Shown here one piece after another: positions 1 to 11,723 of a stretch of 64,000 nt of DNA. A model generated the notes under the pieces. The model did no database searches and was not told the DNA's origin. It saw only the letters and a program-made list of their open reading frames with translations. The stretch spans positions 130,704 through 194,703 of the forward strand of contig QANU01094629.1 of the NCBI GenBank assembly GCA_003254905.1, written 5' to 3'. Source of the stretch: Nissolia schottii (taxonomy: Eukaryota > Streptophyta > Magnoliopsida > Fabales > Fabaceae). A program made the translations under genes and the position numbers. Numbering within the stretch: position 1 is the stretch's first letter; the number at the start of each line of letters is the position of its first letter.

Positions 1-470
1 TGTATATTATTTTTGTAACCATTAATTACTAATGAAAATATATAAAAAAAATTAAAAATGACATAAATGTGACTTTTTTTTATTATAGATAAAAATTCAT
101 TTAATAATAAACGAAAATATCATTATAACATCTCGTATTTTAGCGCTACCTTAAATTTAGTTTTGTAGTGACGTTTGTTGAGTTTAACTTTTATTATTGG
201 TCAAATGTGTGTTAGAACCCTATATTCATAGTACACAATAAAAATAAAAAATAAAAAAAAGATAATAATTATTAATAGAGTTAGAATAGTTAAGTCCGCC
301 GTCAAATGTCAATTATTGTTTAGTAATTTGACAATTGTTTGTCACCCCGCAGAGTCGACCCTTTATTGCCAGAGACCCACAGAGGAGTTTCAAGACTTAT
401 TTTTTTTACTTTTAAAATGTCTAACATTTTGTTATTTGTGCTTTGTGTCGTGATTCCAAAATGTTTTTAT
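1..470. other. AT-rich intergenic stretch, nothing recognised
   Basis: No coding region, RNA gene or well-bounded repeat can be supported here. The only open frames are short and of low-complexity composition. Confidence 0.5.
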
Positions 471-519
471 GTTTCGCAAATCAGAGTTTGGGTTTTAGGA
501 TTAGATGATTTTCTCTTTA

Positions 520-810
520 TCTAAAGCACTTTGCGGCAGTTCTGTAACTACCGTTAAATTCACTGTCGGTAGGCGTATAGCGGCTGTCCATCGTAACTGC
601 TGGAAACTGGAAAGTGCACTAGAAATTTAGCGGCGGTTCATAACCACCGCAAATATTTAAGTTTGAATTATCGTTTTATTTAGTGGCAGTTCTAAACGAC
701 CACAAAATTTATTATTTAAAAATTCCAAAGAAATGTTGCAACAATTACTAACCATCGTAATTTTTTCTTTTGCGACAGTTCATAACCGCCACTAAATTCA
801 ACAACATTTA
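520..810. repeat. cluster of GCGGCGGTT/AACCGCC motifs, CACTA-like subterminal repeats
   Basis: Short inverted motifs recur every 40-80 bases: gcggcagttctgtaac, agcggcggttcataacc, agtggcagttctaaac and gcgacagttcataaccgcc. Clusters of a GC-rich motif in both orientations inside AT-rich DNA are typical of the subterminal regions of CACTA (En/Spm) transposons. I cannot see a terminal CACTA end or a transposase, so this is a degenerate remnant at best. Confidence 0.4.
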
Positions 811-849
811 AAAAAAAATGGCAATTCAGTATAATCAAGCAAGATCTAA

Positions 850-3800
850 AAAGAACATTCAAACAACTTAAACAACATAAATTAAACTATTACATATATT
901 AAGCCTAGGCAGTCGATCCTCCTGTGTGCTCTCCATCCACACACATCTTATTTGCATCATCTTCATGATCCACTTCTATGTATCGGCATTTCGTCTCGCT
1001 AATGTTTGAAACCTCTTGTCCATTTGTTCTAGCTAGATTCTACAATCGCGTCTTTTTTTGTGCTTACTGCTTAGGGAAGTTTACCATTGTTGAAGAGATT
1101 CTCAGTTCTCCAATGCAACGTTCCATAGTAACACCATTATAAGTGACTGTGACAGTGTTGTTGTCAACCGACTCTAACAATTGCTTGATTCGTTATCTCA
1201 TTGTATTTGAGTAACCTTATCAGTTGTTTTTCTTGTTGTCATATTGGTAAGAAGCAATGGCAGGAGTTGCTCCTTTTGGACATCACTTTTGGACATGTTT
1301 GAAAATCCTTTCAAGAGATTGACAAACCTTGGTTTAGATCTTGGAAAAGATCTTGGGAACACTACATCAGCTTGCTGTTTCCTCTCCATTATGCTTGGGA
1401 GAAAAACCTTTTCCCCATATCCCCCCATCACGGGTATTACCCATAGATATCCATAGATGTAAGTAAATTTGTCAAACTTATAGGGATGTGAAAAAGTCAA
1501 CCCTGTCAATAAAAGGGTTAGCGCTCCATCTTTTCAGGTTTAGTAGGAATCCTTTGAAGAACCACAAGCTCCTCTTTTGATGCGAAGAACGTCTATATCC
1601 TTCGCGAAGAAAAATTAGAAGGTGTTGTCCACTTAAATGCGACTTCCATTTGCTACATCATCTCTTTTTATGATATTTCATTCAATCCATTTTATTTGCC
1701 ATTTTAAAAAAATTCATTTTATCTATGATTTTTATATATCTATAAAATATTTATTATTTATTTTATACTTTTGCCCTTCACACAATTTTAAGTACATTAT
1801 TAACAAGTGTAAAATTATTAGAACGAATTAATTAAATATTTTGATAAATATACTTTATAATGATAAATTGATTTTAATTTTTTTAATCCTCTTACAAAAT
1901 AAAGCTGATAGGAGGAAGTAAAAAAAATTCAAAGTTTCCTATACAAACACAAATTTTTATAAAATCTCATACCTACGTATTCACAATAAAATACTTTTAT
2001 TTAGATAAATTCATTTATGAGTTTCACAAACTTTATTGTTATTAATGCTATTAAACATGAGGTGTTATACTTATGTTAATTAAAAAAATTCACAAAATTA
2101 ATATCATTGTAATTGTTTTACATTTTACATTCAATGCTTTAATTTGTACACTGAAATTGGTTTAAAATTGGTTATTTGATATAAAATAATTACGGATCAA
2201 TAGTGTTACACAAAAACTCATTTTTATACAAACTTCTTCCACAGATATTGGGGCTCTGGGCGGCCCAACGTCACACACAAACAGTATCCATGCAGAATCC
2301 AATATATGATGTGGTAGACTGGGAGCGTTGATCGAATTTTCTTTCTGGGCCTATTATTATTATTAGGGTTTAGATTTCCCATCAAAGTAGTTTCTTATGT
2401 TCTTTAAGTAGGTTCAATGCATCATAGGGCCTGCAATATTACTCAAATGGAATGCTGGCTTTGCAGTCTTTTTACAGCTACACCTACTGCTTTTAACGCT
2501 ACTTCTTCGTAGTATAATACTATTCAACAGTGTGCCGTAATCCATCGAAGTTTTGGCAGCGTATCTTCCATTTTATTACCATTAGAACGAAACTTCAATC
2601 ATAGCCCTTCGAAGACGGAGCTATCAGCGGCTGCTTAGAAAAGAAATGTCGGAAAATTGGGAGCATAAATCTACATCACATTTTTGTTTAGACTCTTGAC
2701 TTTAGACGTATCAGTGCTCTTTTGGTTTTTATATATATATATTCACTTGAGAATGATAAATTGCATTTTCCAATGCACTTTTATAGGAAGTGTTCGCGAG
2801 TAATTCTTATAGAAAACAAAGTTATCTGAACACGAGTAGATGGTGAAGAAGGCGTCTTAACGGAAACTCGAATGCTTGAACGGAAGCTTCAAGTGGGTTC
2901 CTCGTGGCGGCGGAGTGTACCTTCGAAGGTATTCCGACGCTTATATAGATGAGTTAGAATGTTAAGATAGAGATAAAGTGAGGGAAGTTCACCTAACCGC
3001 TCTCTACCTTATCTTTTCTCACTTATCTACGAGTTAGTTGCGAATTGAAGAAGGAGAAGTCACAGCTATCTCTTTTTAGTTTTGTTGAGCTGGATTGGGC
3101 CCGGAGTCTTGGGATTGTGACCTTCTCCTCCTCTAGGCATCGTGAAGCTCTCTCCTTTAGGTTGGTGTGACCAGTTGGAGAGAGTCTCTTCTACTCGTTA
3201 GTGAGTTGGGGGCTCTTTAAGCCTTTTGAGGGATGTGAATTCTCTGATTCTTTAAAGAGTTAGAACTCCTTGACCCCAATTTTTAATCCGTAACAAGAAG
3301 TAATTTTTTTTTTCGTTTTTCCCAAACTTAAGTTTGGAGCTCTCCACCGGAGAAAAATACATGCTTTAATTAAAATATATCATCTATATTAACTAAATAT
3401 CTAAGTTTTTTCTCACCACCTTAGGAAGAAAGTTTTCCGTCAGAGCTCATTAATTTTTTTTCATTAAACCCTATTAAATATTTTTTAAATTTCCACACCT
3501 TCAACAATACTATTAAAATATAATAACATTAGCTAATGGGTCCCTATCCATTTTTTTCTTTTCTAACTATGAACTATTTTTTCTTCTCATTTTAACTTTC
3601 TAACTAACAAGATTTTTCTTTATTTGATCCTTGCTTGTAAGCTCTCACTCGGTCCACGTAAAAAAAAAAAATCCTCTCACTCTGTGCATTTCAAATGTAA
3701 TACAGCTATAAATAAATAAGTTTAAATAATTCGCCCAATTTCCATATAAGAACAAACCAAAATTAGTTATTATTTTATCATCCATAAATTTCCAGATCAA

Positions 3801-5150
3801 TGGGTATGAAAAGAGTTTTGTAGTAAAAAAAAAAAACAATATACCCATAGCTCAAATTTTTAGAGCAATTAATCATAGCTTCTCGTGGTAAAAACCTTGG
3901 GTAGAACAAAAAATAAAAAAATTTCCTAATCATAGCTTAAGGAGGCAAAGAAGAGAATGATGATATTTAAAATAAAAAGGTAAATTGTTCATACCGAACC
4001 GAGAGTACTGGAGTGCAGACATACATCACTATCAAAACGGGCTCCACTATTCAATTTTACCTTATTGAACACGTTACCACCCGTGAACTCTTTCATTGTT
4101 CTTTCATTGGAACTCTCATCCCCACTCACCTTCATGGACCATAATATTATAACACCAAACCTTTCAGAAGCAGCTAGCTCAATTCCCATCACCATTCCCC
4201 TTTCACTTCCGTGAACAAGTCGCAAGTACTCTCATTTGGATTAGAAAATACACAACACAAGCCACCGCCAACTAAATTATCTAGTATTCAATCCATCGCA
4301 TTGGACCACAATACCCTAACTTCAAGTGGGTGCGTTAATGCTCTTAATTTTGCCACATTCTGCCTTATCCCAATAAAAAACAAGAACTTCGAATGATACA
4401 ATGGAGCCCACTGCCATACAAAATTGATATTATGTTTCCTTATATACCTTTTTTCTTGTCTTGATTAAACTACTAAAATGAAATTCGGTTAGCATGATTC
4501 AACTCGATTGTAGATTCTCTTGTAGGCGGTAAGAATCTTCTAATGGTTGTTTTTCTCCATTCCCAAGTTCTTGGCGTTTCTTTTGGCAATGAGAGTGATG
4601 TTTTCTATCTTTAAATCAAACGTACTTTTATCCTTTGCTTGCAAGAAAATAAGTATATGAAAAGAAAGAAATGAAAAAGAAAAATTCTCTCCTTTAGTGA
4701 AGAGAAAAAGTAAGATGAAAGACAAAGTAATGGTACTAGACGACTTTTTGACAGTTAATACAATATAAATACTTTCTTGCATTTTATATTTTAAACTAAT
4801 TTATAACATATATAATAAAATGCAAAATATAATAATTAAATATAATAAATTAATTTTATAGCAAATATAAAATACTCACACCTCAATTTTTTTGTAATGC
4901 AACATAGGGTAATAAAAGTTGAGAAGCAAATAACGCACAAAATCTATGAAAAATGATATTTTGCTCGACAAAGCATGCGCACAATCCATTGTTGACTTTT
5001 GTGTTCGTTTTACAGTATTTTTTTTTTTCAAGTTTTAAAAACGCATCACTTGATTTAATTGTCGAGCAAATCGCGCAAGTGAAGTGATAAAAATTCAGCT
5101 TTCTTTCCTAATTTGGAGGGAACTTTTTGACAGACCCCACCTCCCATATT
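850..5150. other. intergenic region without a recognisable gene
   Basis: No homologous protein is recognised. Part of 2750-3290 (around the motif gtaccttcgaaggtattccg and the following TC-rich stretch) has the look of a transposon-derived or LTR-derived sequence, but no paired terminal repeat is visible. A 78-codon minus-strand frame near 3989-4225 has no recognisable family and its context is broken by stops, so it is not called. Confidence 0.4.
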
Positions 5151-5159
5151 TTCTTTCTC

Positions 5160-5374
5160 GAGTCCTGCTACACTTATTCACCCTACATATATACTATACT
5201 TATATAAACAAAATTTGTGTTTTAATACTTATAATGTTTGTGCATTTAATTAAATATAATTAAGAATATCATCTATAAATTTATAATATTTGTGCACTTA
5301 TGAGAATAAAATTTGTGCATTATTAATGATGTAAATATAAGTGTATAAAATTAGGTGTACATGTAACATTTTTG
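5160..5374. mobile_element. Mutator-type MITE, family A copy 1
   Basis: This 215-bp element begins gagtcctgctacac and ends gtgtacatgtaacatttttg, so its ends are imperfect inverted repeats around GCTACA(C/T)GTACAC. Its interior repeats the motif tgtttgtgca. It is flanked by ttctttctc and tttcttctc, an imperfect 9-bp duplication. Copies 2 and 3 (8204, 24378) share the whole length. The 9-bp duplication suggests mobilisation by a Mutator-like transposase. It lies about 300 bp beyond the 3' end of the patellin gene. Confidence 0.75.
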
Positions 5375-5678
5375 TTTCTTCTCTGGTTTCTTCTCATAAC
5401 AAAAAGAGAAAAAAAAAAATATTTCCAATGCACTCCATTTTCTTTATTCCCAATTTCTTTCACTCCCTTCTCTATTGAACCAAGCAAAGGGGTTAGTATC
5501 AAATGGTGATGTTCAAGCAAAGTAACAGCAGAACCGAGTGACAACAATGACATGATGGTATACGCTACAAGCAAAGCAACAAGTGAATTTTTTACATCAC
5601 AAAACCATTGCACTTAAGTAACTTCCAAGTAGGCCTTCAAACAGGTTCAGCAGCAACGCCATCTCACGATGCAAATAA

Positions 5679-7222
5679 TCAAACAGGTGGCGTGCTGAAC
5701 ATGCGCACCGCGTAGCGATAAGCGGCAACTTTTTTCTTCCTGGAGGCGCTGTTATCAACAGAGAGCACCAGCTTCCCTGCTTCCTTTGCAGTGAACGAGT
5801 TGTGGATTGCTTCTGACTCTGTGGCCTCAACCTTCCTTGGCTTCTCAACTGCCACGGTGTAGCTGCCTTGTGCGCTCGGCACAAACTCGGCACTGTATTC
5901 CAGGTCCCAGCCTCCCACCACAATGTCCCATGTGATGGTTGCGCCACCCTAATCATATCATCACCCATGTGACAATTTGTTATCAGGGAAATCACTGTTG
6001 TAATCTTCGTACATAGAATATGGTAAAATTGTGTTACCTCGATTCCTTCTATTTGTATGTTCACTTTCTCTCCTCCTTTGACTGTGAATTCAGAGGCAGG
6101 CTTCGGGGGACCGTTCTGCTTATCCCCGGGCCGGCTCAGCCCTCCATACCGAACAGGAATATCCTCAGGCCTTATGAACCTGAACAATACACACTCAATA
6201 ATCCAAGACCCAAAAAGAGAAATTGTGGGGTAACAAGCACCTTTTTTTTATGATATAATAAAAAAAGGAAAAGAAAAAAAATAGATACTTGTAGAGTGTC
6301 TCTGCTGCATTTCCTTCCTTGGAGATCACAAACTTGCTCTTAGTTCTTTGGGTCAGAAACGGGCTGAACATTGAATACAAGATGCTGAAGTACCACGGCA
6401 CATTGATGAAAATCTGAAAATCCAATGGTTGGTAATTAGTTGATATCACACCACATGAGGTTAGCTAATGAGAATTCAAAATACCTTGCGAGCCACCATC
6501 TCTGGATAGTTGTCTTGGAACAGAGAGAGTATCTGATTAGAAGCCTCCCTGAGCTCCCTCTTGGGCATGTCCTTGAGATCAGTGACCTGAACAAGGGAAT
6601 TGACCCCACCTGGCTTGAAGTGGAGGAGCCCAATGCCCCTCTCGAGCACCTGCACCCTCCACCTCAAGAACCTCTGGAGCTTCTCCTCATCCCCAAACAC
6701 CCTCTCGTACATTTCCCTCTCCTTGAAAACCCCATACGCGTTGTAGCACACGGGGTGCCCCTCTTTATCATACCCTTGCATGTACGCCACAACGCCTTCG
6801 AGCTCCTCGAACCCCAATTCCTCGTTCACAACGTTGTCGGCCCCGAATTCCTTCCTCCAGGCTAAGGATTTGAGGAGCATGTTGTAGGCGTCAGGGACCC
6901 TGAAGTCCCTGGCCCTTAGGAACTTGAGGAGCAACACGTCCGCGCCTTCGCCGCCGCCGAGCAAAGGGACACCCCACACGGTGAAGGAAGATGGGTCCCT
7001 GTTGGCGGTGGATTCTGGAGAAGCGTTGAGCTTTTTTTTGAGGTCTTGGAGTGCTTTTTTCTCTGAGGGTTTGAGGTGGGAGACGAAGTAGGTGTCTTCC
7101 TTGAACGAGGAGGAGGACGCGGCTTCCATTAAGGTGGTGATGATGCTCCTCTTGGGTGGCTTTGGGGAAGAGGAGGAAGAGAGGGGTGCTGCTGTGGTGG
7201 TGGTGGTGGTGGTGGTGTCCAT
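5679..7222 (-). CDS. PATL6: patellin-6-type Sec14/CRAL-TRIO and GOLD domain protein
   Basis: Four exons on the minus strand: 7222-6485, 6413-6289, 6179-6038 and 5948-5679. All splice sites are GT-AG and the product is 424 aa (Arabidopsis PATL6 is about 410). The N-terminus (about residues 1-45) is a low-complexity Thr/Ser/Pro/Ala stretch starting with a run of eight Thr. CRAL-TRIO N and Sec14 lipid-binding domains follow, with the family-typical stretches GYDKEGHPVCYNAYGVFKER, FKPGGVNS, DLKDMPKRELR and INVPWYFS. The C-terminal GOLD domain (about 310-415) contains GGEKVNIQIEGIEGGATITW and ends SRKKKVAAYRYAVR. Patellins bind phosphoinositides and act at the plasma membrane and cell plate in membrane traffic and auxin-carrier positioning. 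The short N-terminus, without the acidic extension of PATL1/2, supports the PATL6 type. The gene looks intact. Confidence 0.93.
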
Positions 7223-8194
7223 TGATGGGTTCTGAGGGAGACCAAGGTGGGGGAAATGTCGGTTGATTTGAAAAGGTATCTGAAAGAAGCTCAGAGCTTT
7301 GTTTTTTATTGGTTGAGAGAAACAGAGCAGTGGGGGGAAAGAAGAGGTTTCTTTCTTTTCTTTCTTTGAGACGCGTTACAGTTTGAAGTTTGGTGAGGTT
7401 TCAAAGTAGCTTCTTTGTTTGTATTTCTTGCTCTTCTTCAGTGTGCGGTAGCAGCTCAAGTGGTGGAAGCAAATTTGAATGGGTGGATGCACGCCCTGTT
7501 TTGTACCCCGCGTGCTAACTGCTTCGCATTTTATTTTATGTTTCGGACGAATACCAAAACATCCTCTCCCATGCATCGAAGGTTTGGGTTAATGTGACCG
7601 GGTGTTCCATGATGCATATGAAATGGTGTTTTAGTGTTTAACATCACTTTAGTGTTACAATTCTTTATGTCATCATTAGATTTTGGTTACTTACCGATGT
7701 TATAACGTTTAAGATTTAGCTAAGTGTTTTACTAATATAAATCGCTTATTATTTTAGATTTGTGATTGAATTAGAATCATTAAAATATAGAAGAATATGC
7801 GTACATTCATATGAATTTAGATACTAAAGTAAGAACTTTTTATCAATTATTATTATTATTATTAAATAATTAAATAAGGTTATAATTTTGGAGTTTAATT
7901 GCTATGCGTGTAAAGTTTGTTATTGTCGTTTAATTAAATCATTTCATATGTATAAGCATTCAAGTATTTGGTAAGAGAATCAATTGTTTTTTATTATGTG
8001 ATAATATTTAATTAAATGACAGTATAAAAAAAGCTATACAATATTAATGCACAATAATTATATTCATAACTTGAACCCTTATCTTTAGCATGTTCATAAT
8101 AAAATGGGTTTCATTAATTGTATTCACGACCCAGTCACTCCCATAAAAATTATATAAAAAAAAACACTCACTTGTTTTTCTAGTTTAACCAATT
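7223..8194. other. patellin upstream region, otherwise empty
   Basis: The first few hundred bases upstream of the patellin start (7223-7450) contain pyrimidine- and purine-rich tracts fitting a 5' UTR and promoter on the minus strand. Beyond that the sequence is AT-rich with no gene or bounded repeat that I can identify. Confidence 0.4.
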
Positions 8195-8203
8195 TTATTA
8201 TAA

Positions 8204-8430
8204 GAGTCCTGCTACACGTACACTAAAAAATATACATCATACATACACCATATACTTATATACATAAAATTTATGTTTTAATGACTGTAATGTTTGTGCA
8301 CTTAATTAAGTATAATTGAGAATATCATTTATAAGTTTGTAATGTTTGTGCACTCATGAGAATAAAGTTTGTCCATTATTAATGGTGTATGTATAAGTGT
8401 ATAAAATTGGGTGTACATGTAGCATTTTTG
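8204..8430. mobile_element. Mutator-type MITE, family A copy 2
   Basis: This 227-bp copy runs from gagtcctgctacacgtacac to gtgtacatgtagcatttttg. It is flanked by a perfect 9-bp target duplication, ttattataa (8195-8203 and 8431-8439). That makes it the best-bounded copy and fixes the family ends. It has no coding capacity. Confidence 0.88.
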
Positions 8431-8896
8431 TTATTATAAATGTCTAAATATAAAGTATTAGAATTATGTATAAAAAAGAAATTGAGATTAATTTCAATTG
8501 AGTAGCATTTCTACCTATTGAGTGTGTGTTCAGATTAGAATATACAAACTTTAATTTGCATTATCTTGATTCATTAAACTTACTTTGATTAAAAGTGAGT
8601 TAACTTTAACATAATTCATGTTGGTGGGAGGTGGTGGAAGGGTGGTGGGTTAGCGGGACTAGAGAGTGGTGGTGATGATGGTGGCAGGGATTTTACATAT
8701 ATATGGTTTCAGAAATACAAGCATCCAGAAACATGAGCCACAATGTAAAATTACGAATGTATGGGTTAGGTTTCTGAATTTGCCACAGTACAAGGCAAAT
8801 TCAGAAATTACAAAAAATGAAGCAAAAAAAAAAAAAGAAGACACGGACAGGACAACACAAGACGAGACGCACAATATTGGCTTCTATTTTCTAATA

Positions 8897-9400
8897 TTAG
8901 CTTGTCTCACTTACATGCCATCTTTGACAACTAAGGGTTCTGAAGGGGTTGCTCACAGCATGATTGCCCTCTACTGATATCCACACATAAACAACTGTAT
9001 CCTCATCACCAAATTTCGCAAGCGGTGGGTCACAAGAGACTGGAATTTCTAGAGGAGAGCTCATTGGTGTTAACATAGGCTTCTCTTCCTTGTTCTCCTT
9101 AGATAGATCTTCTAGAATGGATGGTTCTTTAATGGATTGCTCTGTCAGTGGATTGACCGTCAGCTTACTTACATGAGAGAGATCCTCATCTTCATTGAAA
9201 CTATCTTCTTTGTTCAAGCTCTCATATGAGTGACCATCCTCTAAAGTGGCGATGTTAATTTACTCCTCTATAGCTTCCATTGTGTCACTTAGAAGTTTGC
9301 TATTTAATTCTTGAACCCTTTTCCTCAAACATATGGTTAGAGTTTCAATATTATCCCCTTGATATAGAGGGTCCTCAAATGACATAAAGAGTCATTACCA
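8897..9400 (-). pseudogene. orphan coding-like fragment, family unknown
   Basis: On the minus strand a frame of about 106 codons (9217-8897) is rich in Glu, Ser and Pro and contains PPLAKFGDEDTVVYVWISVE. Upstream, in the same frame after a stop near 9260, coding-like sequence continues (IETLTICLRKRVQELNSKLL). I do not recognise the family. It resembles a linker region of a retroelement polyprotein or an exon fragment broken by a stop. The mini-LTR element at 9412 is inserted immediately beside its upstream end. Confidence 0.3.
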
Positions 9401-9411
9401 GTAAACCTCAT

Positions 9412-9594
9412 TGTTAGAAGATAACATGATTCTATATATCCGAGATTGAATTTACAATAGAATGTTAGCCTATTTATAGGCTGAGGACTCAACGGCCAAA
9501 ACACAACGGCCAAAAATAAATTATAATCAAATCAAATCAAACATAATGTATATCAAATCTAATCTAATATAAATATATATTATTATTCTTAACA
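9412..9594 (-). repeat. 3' LTR (minus orientation) of the mini-LTR retrotransposon
   Basis: This 183-bp repeat runs TGTTAG...TTAACA and matches the copy at 10228-10410 with about four substitutions. On the minus strand it is preceded directly by the polypurine tract GAGGGAGGG (complement of 9595-9603). The flanking bases ctcat (9407-9411) pair with ctcac after the other LTR as a nearly perfect 5-bp target duplication. Confidence 0.9.
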
Positions 9595-9694
9595 CCCTCC
9601 CTCAAGCTAAAGCTCCACGAGCTTTTAGCTTGTCACAAGTGAAGGTTGTTAAGAGAAAACAAGAGCGGAGCCAAGGACTTATACGAAATACATC

Positions 9695-9928
9695 GGAGAC
9701 TGCACGGAGGCAGCGATAGGCAACTTCTGAGACTGCACGGAGGCAGCGACAGACAACATCGGAGACTGCACAAAGGCAGCAATAGGCAACTTACGGAGAC
9801 TGCAACGGAGGCAGCAATAGGCAATATCGGAGACTGCACGGAGGCAGCAGCAAACAACATCGGAGACTGCACGGAGGCATCAATAAGCAACTTACGGAGA
9901 CTGCACGGAGGCAGCAATAGGCAACTTA
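9695..9928. repeat. 33-bp tandem array, seven units, inside the mini-LTR element
   Basis: Seven consecutive units begin (g)gagactgcacggaggcag and end gcaacttac, gacaacatc or similar. Units are 32-34 bp with scattered substitutions. The minus-strand translation repeats the residues LPPCSLR. The array takes up over a third of the interior of the retroelement and is absent from the LTRs. Confidence 0.9.
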
Positions 9929-9959
9929 GAGAAGAGCACGGATCTGGCAACGGCGTCGA

Positions 9960-10215
9960 ATCTTGGTTGTGTGGTTGTGAATCTTTACACAGCTAATACT
10001 CTCAGGCATTTTATCAAACACCTTACGAGCATCGACAACTAAGGAGGTGACGTGGTGCTCTGGTGGTGCGGAGCAGCGTGCGGAGGTCGGTGCCGTCGGA
10101 GGCGCCGGGAGGAGGAGGCTGTGGGGAGACGCAGCGGTAAGAGGACTGCACAGCAGAGATGGCAGAGGGAGATGCCATGGCAGCTGAATGACTATTGTTT
10201 ACGGAGGATGCCATG
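9960..10215 (-). pseudogene. interior ORF and possible captured PPR-motif fragment
   Basis: A 63-codon frame begins at the ATG next to the PBS (10214-10023). It starts MASSVNNSHSAAMASPSA and contains the run QPPPPGA. In the neighbouring frame, around 10050-9980, the sequence reads VVDARKVFDKMPES, which matches the second helix of a PPR motif (typical DARKVFDKMPER). This may be a fragment captured from a PPR gene, with a frameshift between the two parts. The homology call rests on one short motif. Confidence 0.4.
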
Positions 10216-10227
10216 ACTCTGATACCA

Positions 10228-10410
10228 TGTTAGAAGATAACATGATTCTATATATCCGAGATTGAATTTACAATAGAATGTTAGCCTATTTATAGGCTGA
10301 GGACTCAACGGCCAAAACACAACGGCCAAAAATATATTATAATCAAATCAAATCAAACGTAATGTATATCAAATCAAATCTAATATAAATATATATTACT
10401 ATTCTTAACA
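10228..10410 (-). repeat. 5' LTR (minus orientation) of the mini-LTR retrotransposon
   Basis: This copy has the same length (183 bp) and the same TGTTAG...TTAACA ends as 9412-9594, with four visible differences. Reading on the minus strand it is followed at once by the PBS, which identifies it as the 5' LTR. Confidence 0.9.
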
Positions 10411-11714
10411 CTCACAATTACCCGATTCATATGAACCTTCACACAAATTATAAGGCACACAGTCCCATACAAAATGACCACCACCACACTGACAAATTCA
10501 TTTAGTACCATATTTGATTGAATCATTCATCCGAAATAAGTCATTTGGATAATTTTTTAAAATGAGCAAAATAAGAATAAAAATATACACTAATCTCAAG
10601 AAAAATATCTACTTGTCATTGTTTGATTGCAAAATTGGTTGAAATAGATGTATGAAGCTTGATATAAGGTTTTCTTTAAAGAAAAAAAAACAAAAAACTA
10701 AAGGATAAAATGCATATGCAATGAATACTACTAGTTCGGGGGAATATACTTCTAATCAAATTTGAAGAGCCTAAATGGGCTTGTCCTTAAATACACCTTT
10801 TTTGGGTGCTCGTTTATAGGGTGCACTTTTATTTCAATGGCAGTTTTATGTGAATAAGCTTTTGCCCTATGGATAGGGGGGTAATTTTATTTTGAAGAAA
10901 AACATTACCTTTTTTTTTTATTACCGCTTGTATCTACAAAGTGAGATTTTTTTTTAATAGAAAAGTTGAAATTGCCACCAAGGAGTACCACATTTGCCAT
11001 ACCCATAGCCCATAAGTTTTGCAGACTACGCCTTCCATAAACCACAAAAGGGAACAAAACCTACATTTGTCGTGTGTTTGAGGGAACCATTTTTGTACCC
11101 ATAATTTGGATGACATGATATGGCTATGTCAATGTAATTGACGGATCATATATCACTTTCAAGTGAATTTCCTTGTAAGGATTTGATGCATTCACTCTTG
11201 ATATTGAAAATTGAAAGTGATTGGCCATTGCTTTTGTAGCTTGTATTGTCAAATGTCAATTTCCCATCTGAAACTATACACAATTCCAAGAGTGGCCACT
11301 GGTCCCGTATTTAGCATTTTATTTGCTACACATATATGCGCATTATTCTTGCAATGGTCAAGTTGAGTTGAATCATGCATTGCATGAACTATCTCTTCTT
11401 GCTAGGCCTTTCAAATTATGTTAATGGGCCACTGTTGATGCCTGCCAGTCTTGGCCTGACCAAATATGAATAAGATATTCTATCAAAAAATATCCTATAA
11501 ATAAAGATATGTCACAGGTTTTGGGGTTGGCTTGCTTGAAAGCAAGAACCAAGAAGCAATGTAATTATTACAGAGCTCATGTACCGAATCTCTCAACATT
11601 TTCCACTTTGGGGAGTTGAGAATATAGCGTGGTCCAGTGGCTCTCGCTTTGGCACAGGCAGATAGAATTTGGATCCAAAAGAAAATTGGGAAAAAAATAG
11701 ATGAAGTTGTTACA
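10411..11714. other. intergenic, nothing recognised
   Basis: AT-rich sequence with scattered short frames, none resembling a known protein and no paired repeats found. Confidence 0.4.
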
Positions 11715-11723
11715 TTCATTTTA

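Larger units (their letters stand above)
9412..10410 (-). mobile_element. compact non-autonomous LTR retrotransposon (TRIM-like)
   Basis: This 999-bp element has two 183-bp LTRs (9412-9594 and 10228-10410) about 98% identical and an interior of only 633 bp. Read on the minus strand, the primer binding site TGGTATCAGAGTCATGG directly follows the 5' LTR (10227-10211) and fits initiator Met-tRNA. A polypurine tract (GAGGGAGGG) directly precedes the 3' LTR. The flanks ctcat/ctcac are a 5-bp target duplication with one change. No protease, integrase or reverse transcriptase is present, so it must be mobilised in trans, probably by a Copia element given the PBS. The interior has an ATG overlapping the PBS and opening a 63-codon frame, a possible PPR-like fragment and a 33-bp tandem array. 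The near-identical LTRs imply recent insertion. Confidence 0.9.

Noticed and set aside
6440..6865. 141-codon plus-strand frame
   Set aside because: Antisense to patellin exon 1 in a GC-richer coding stretch; no family features.
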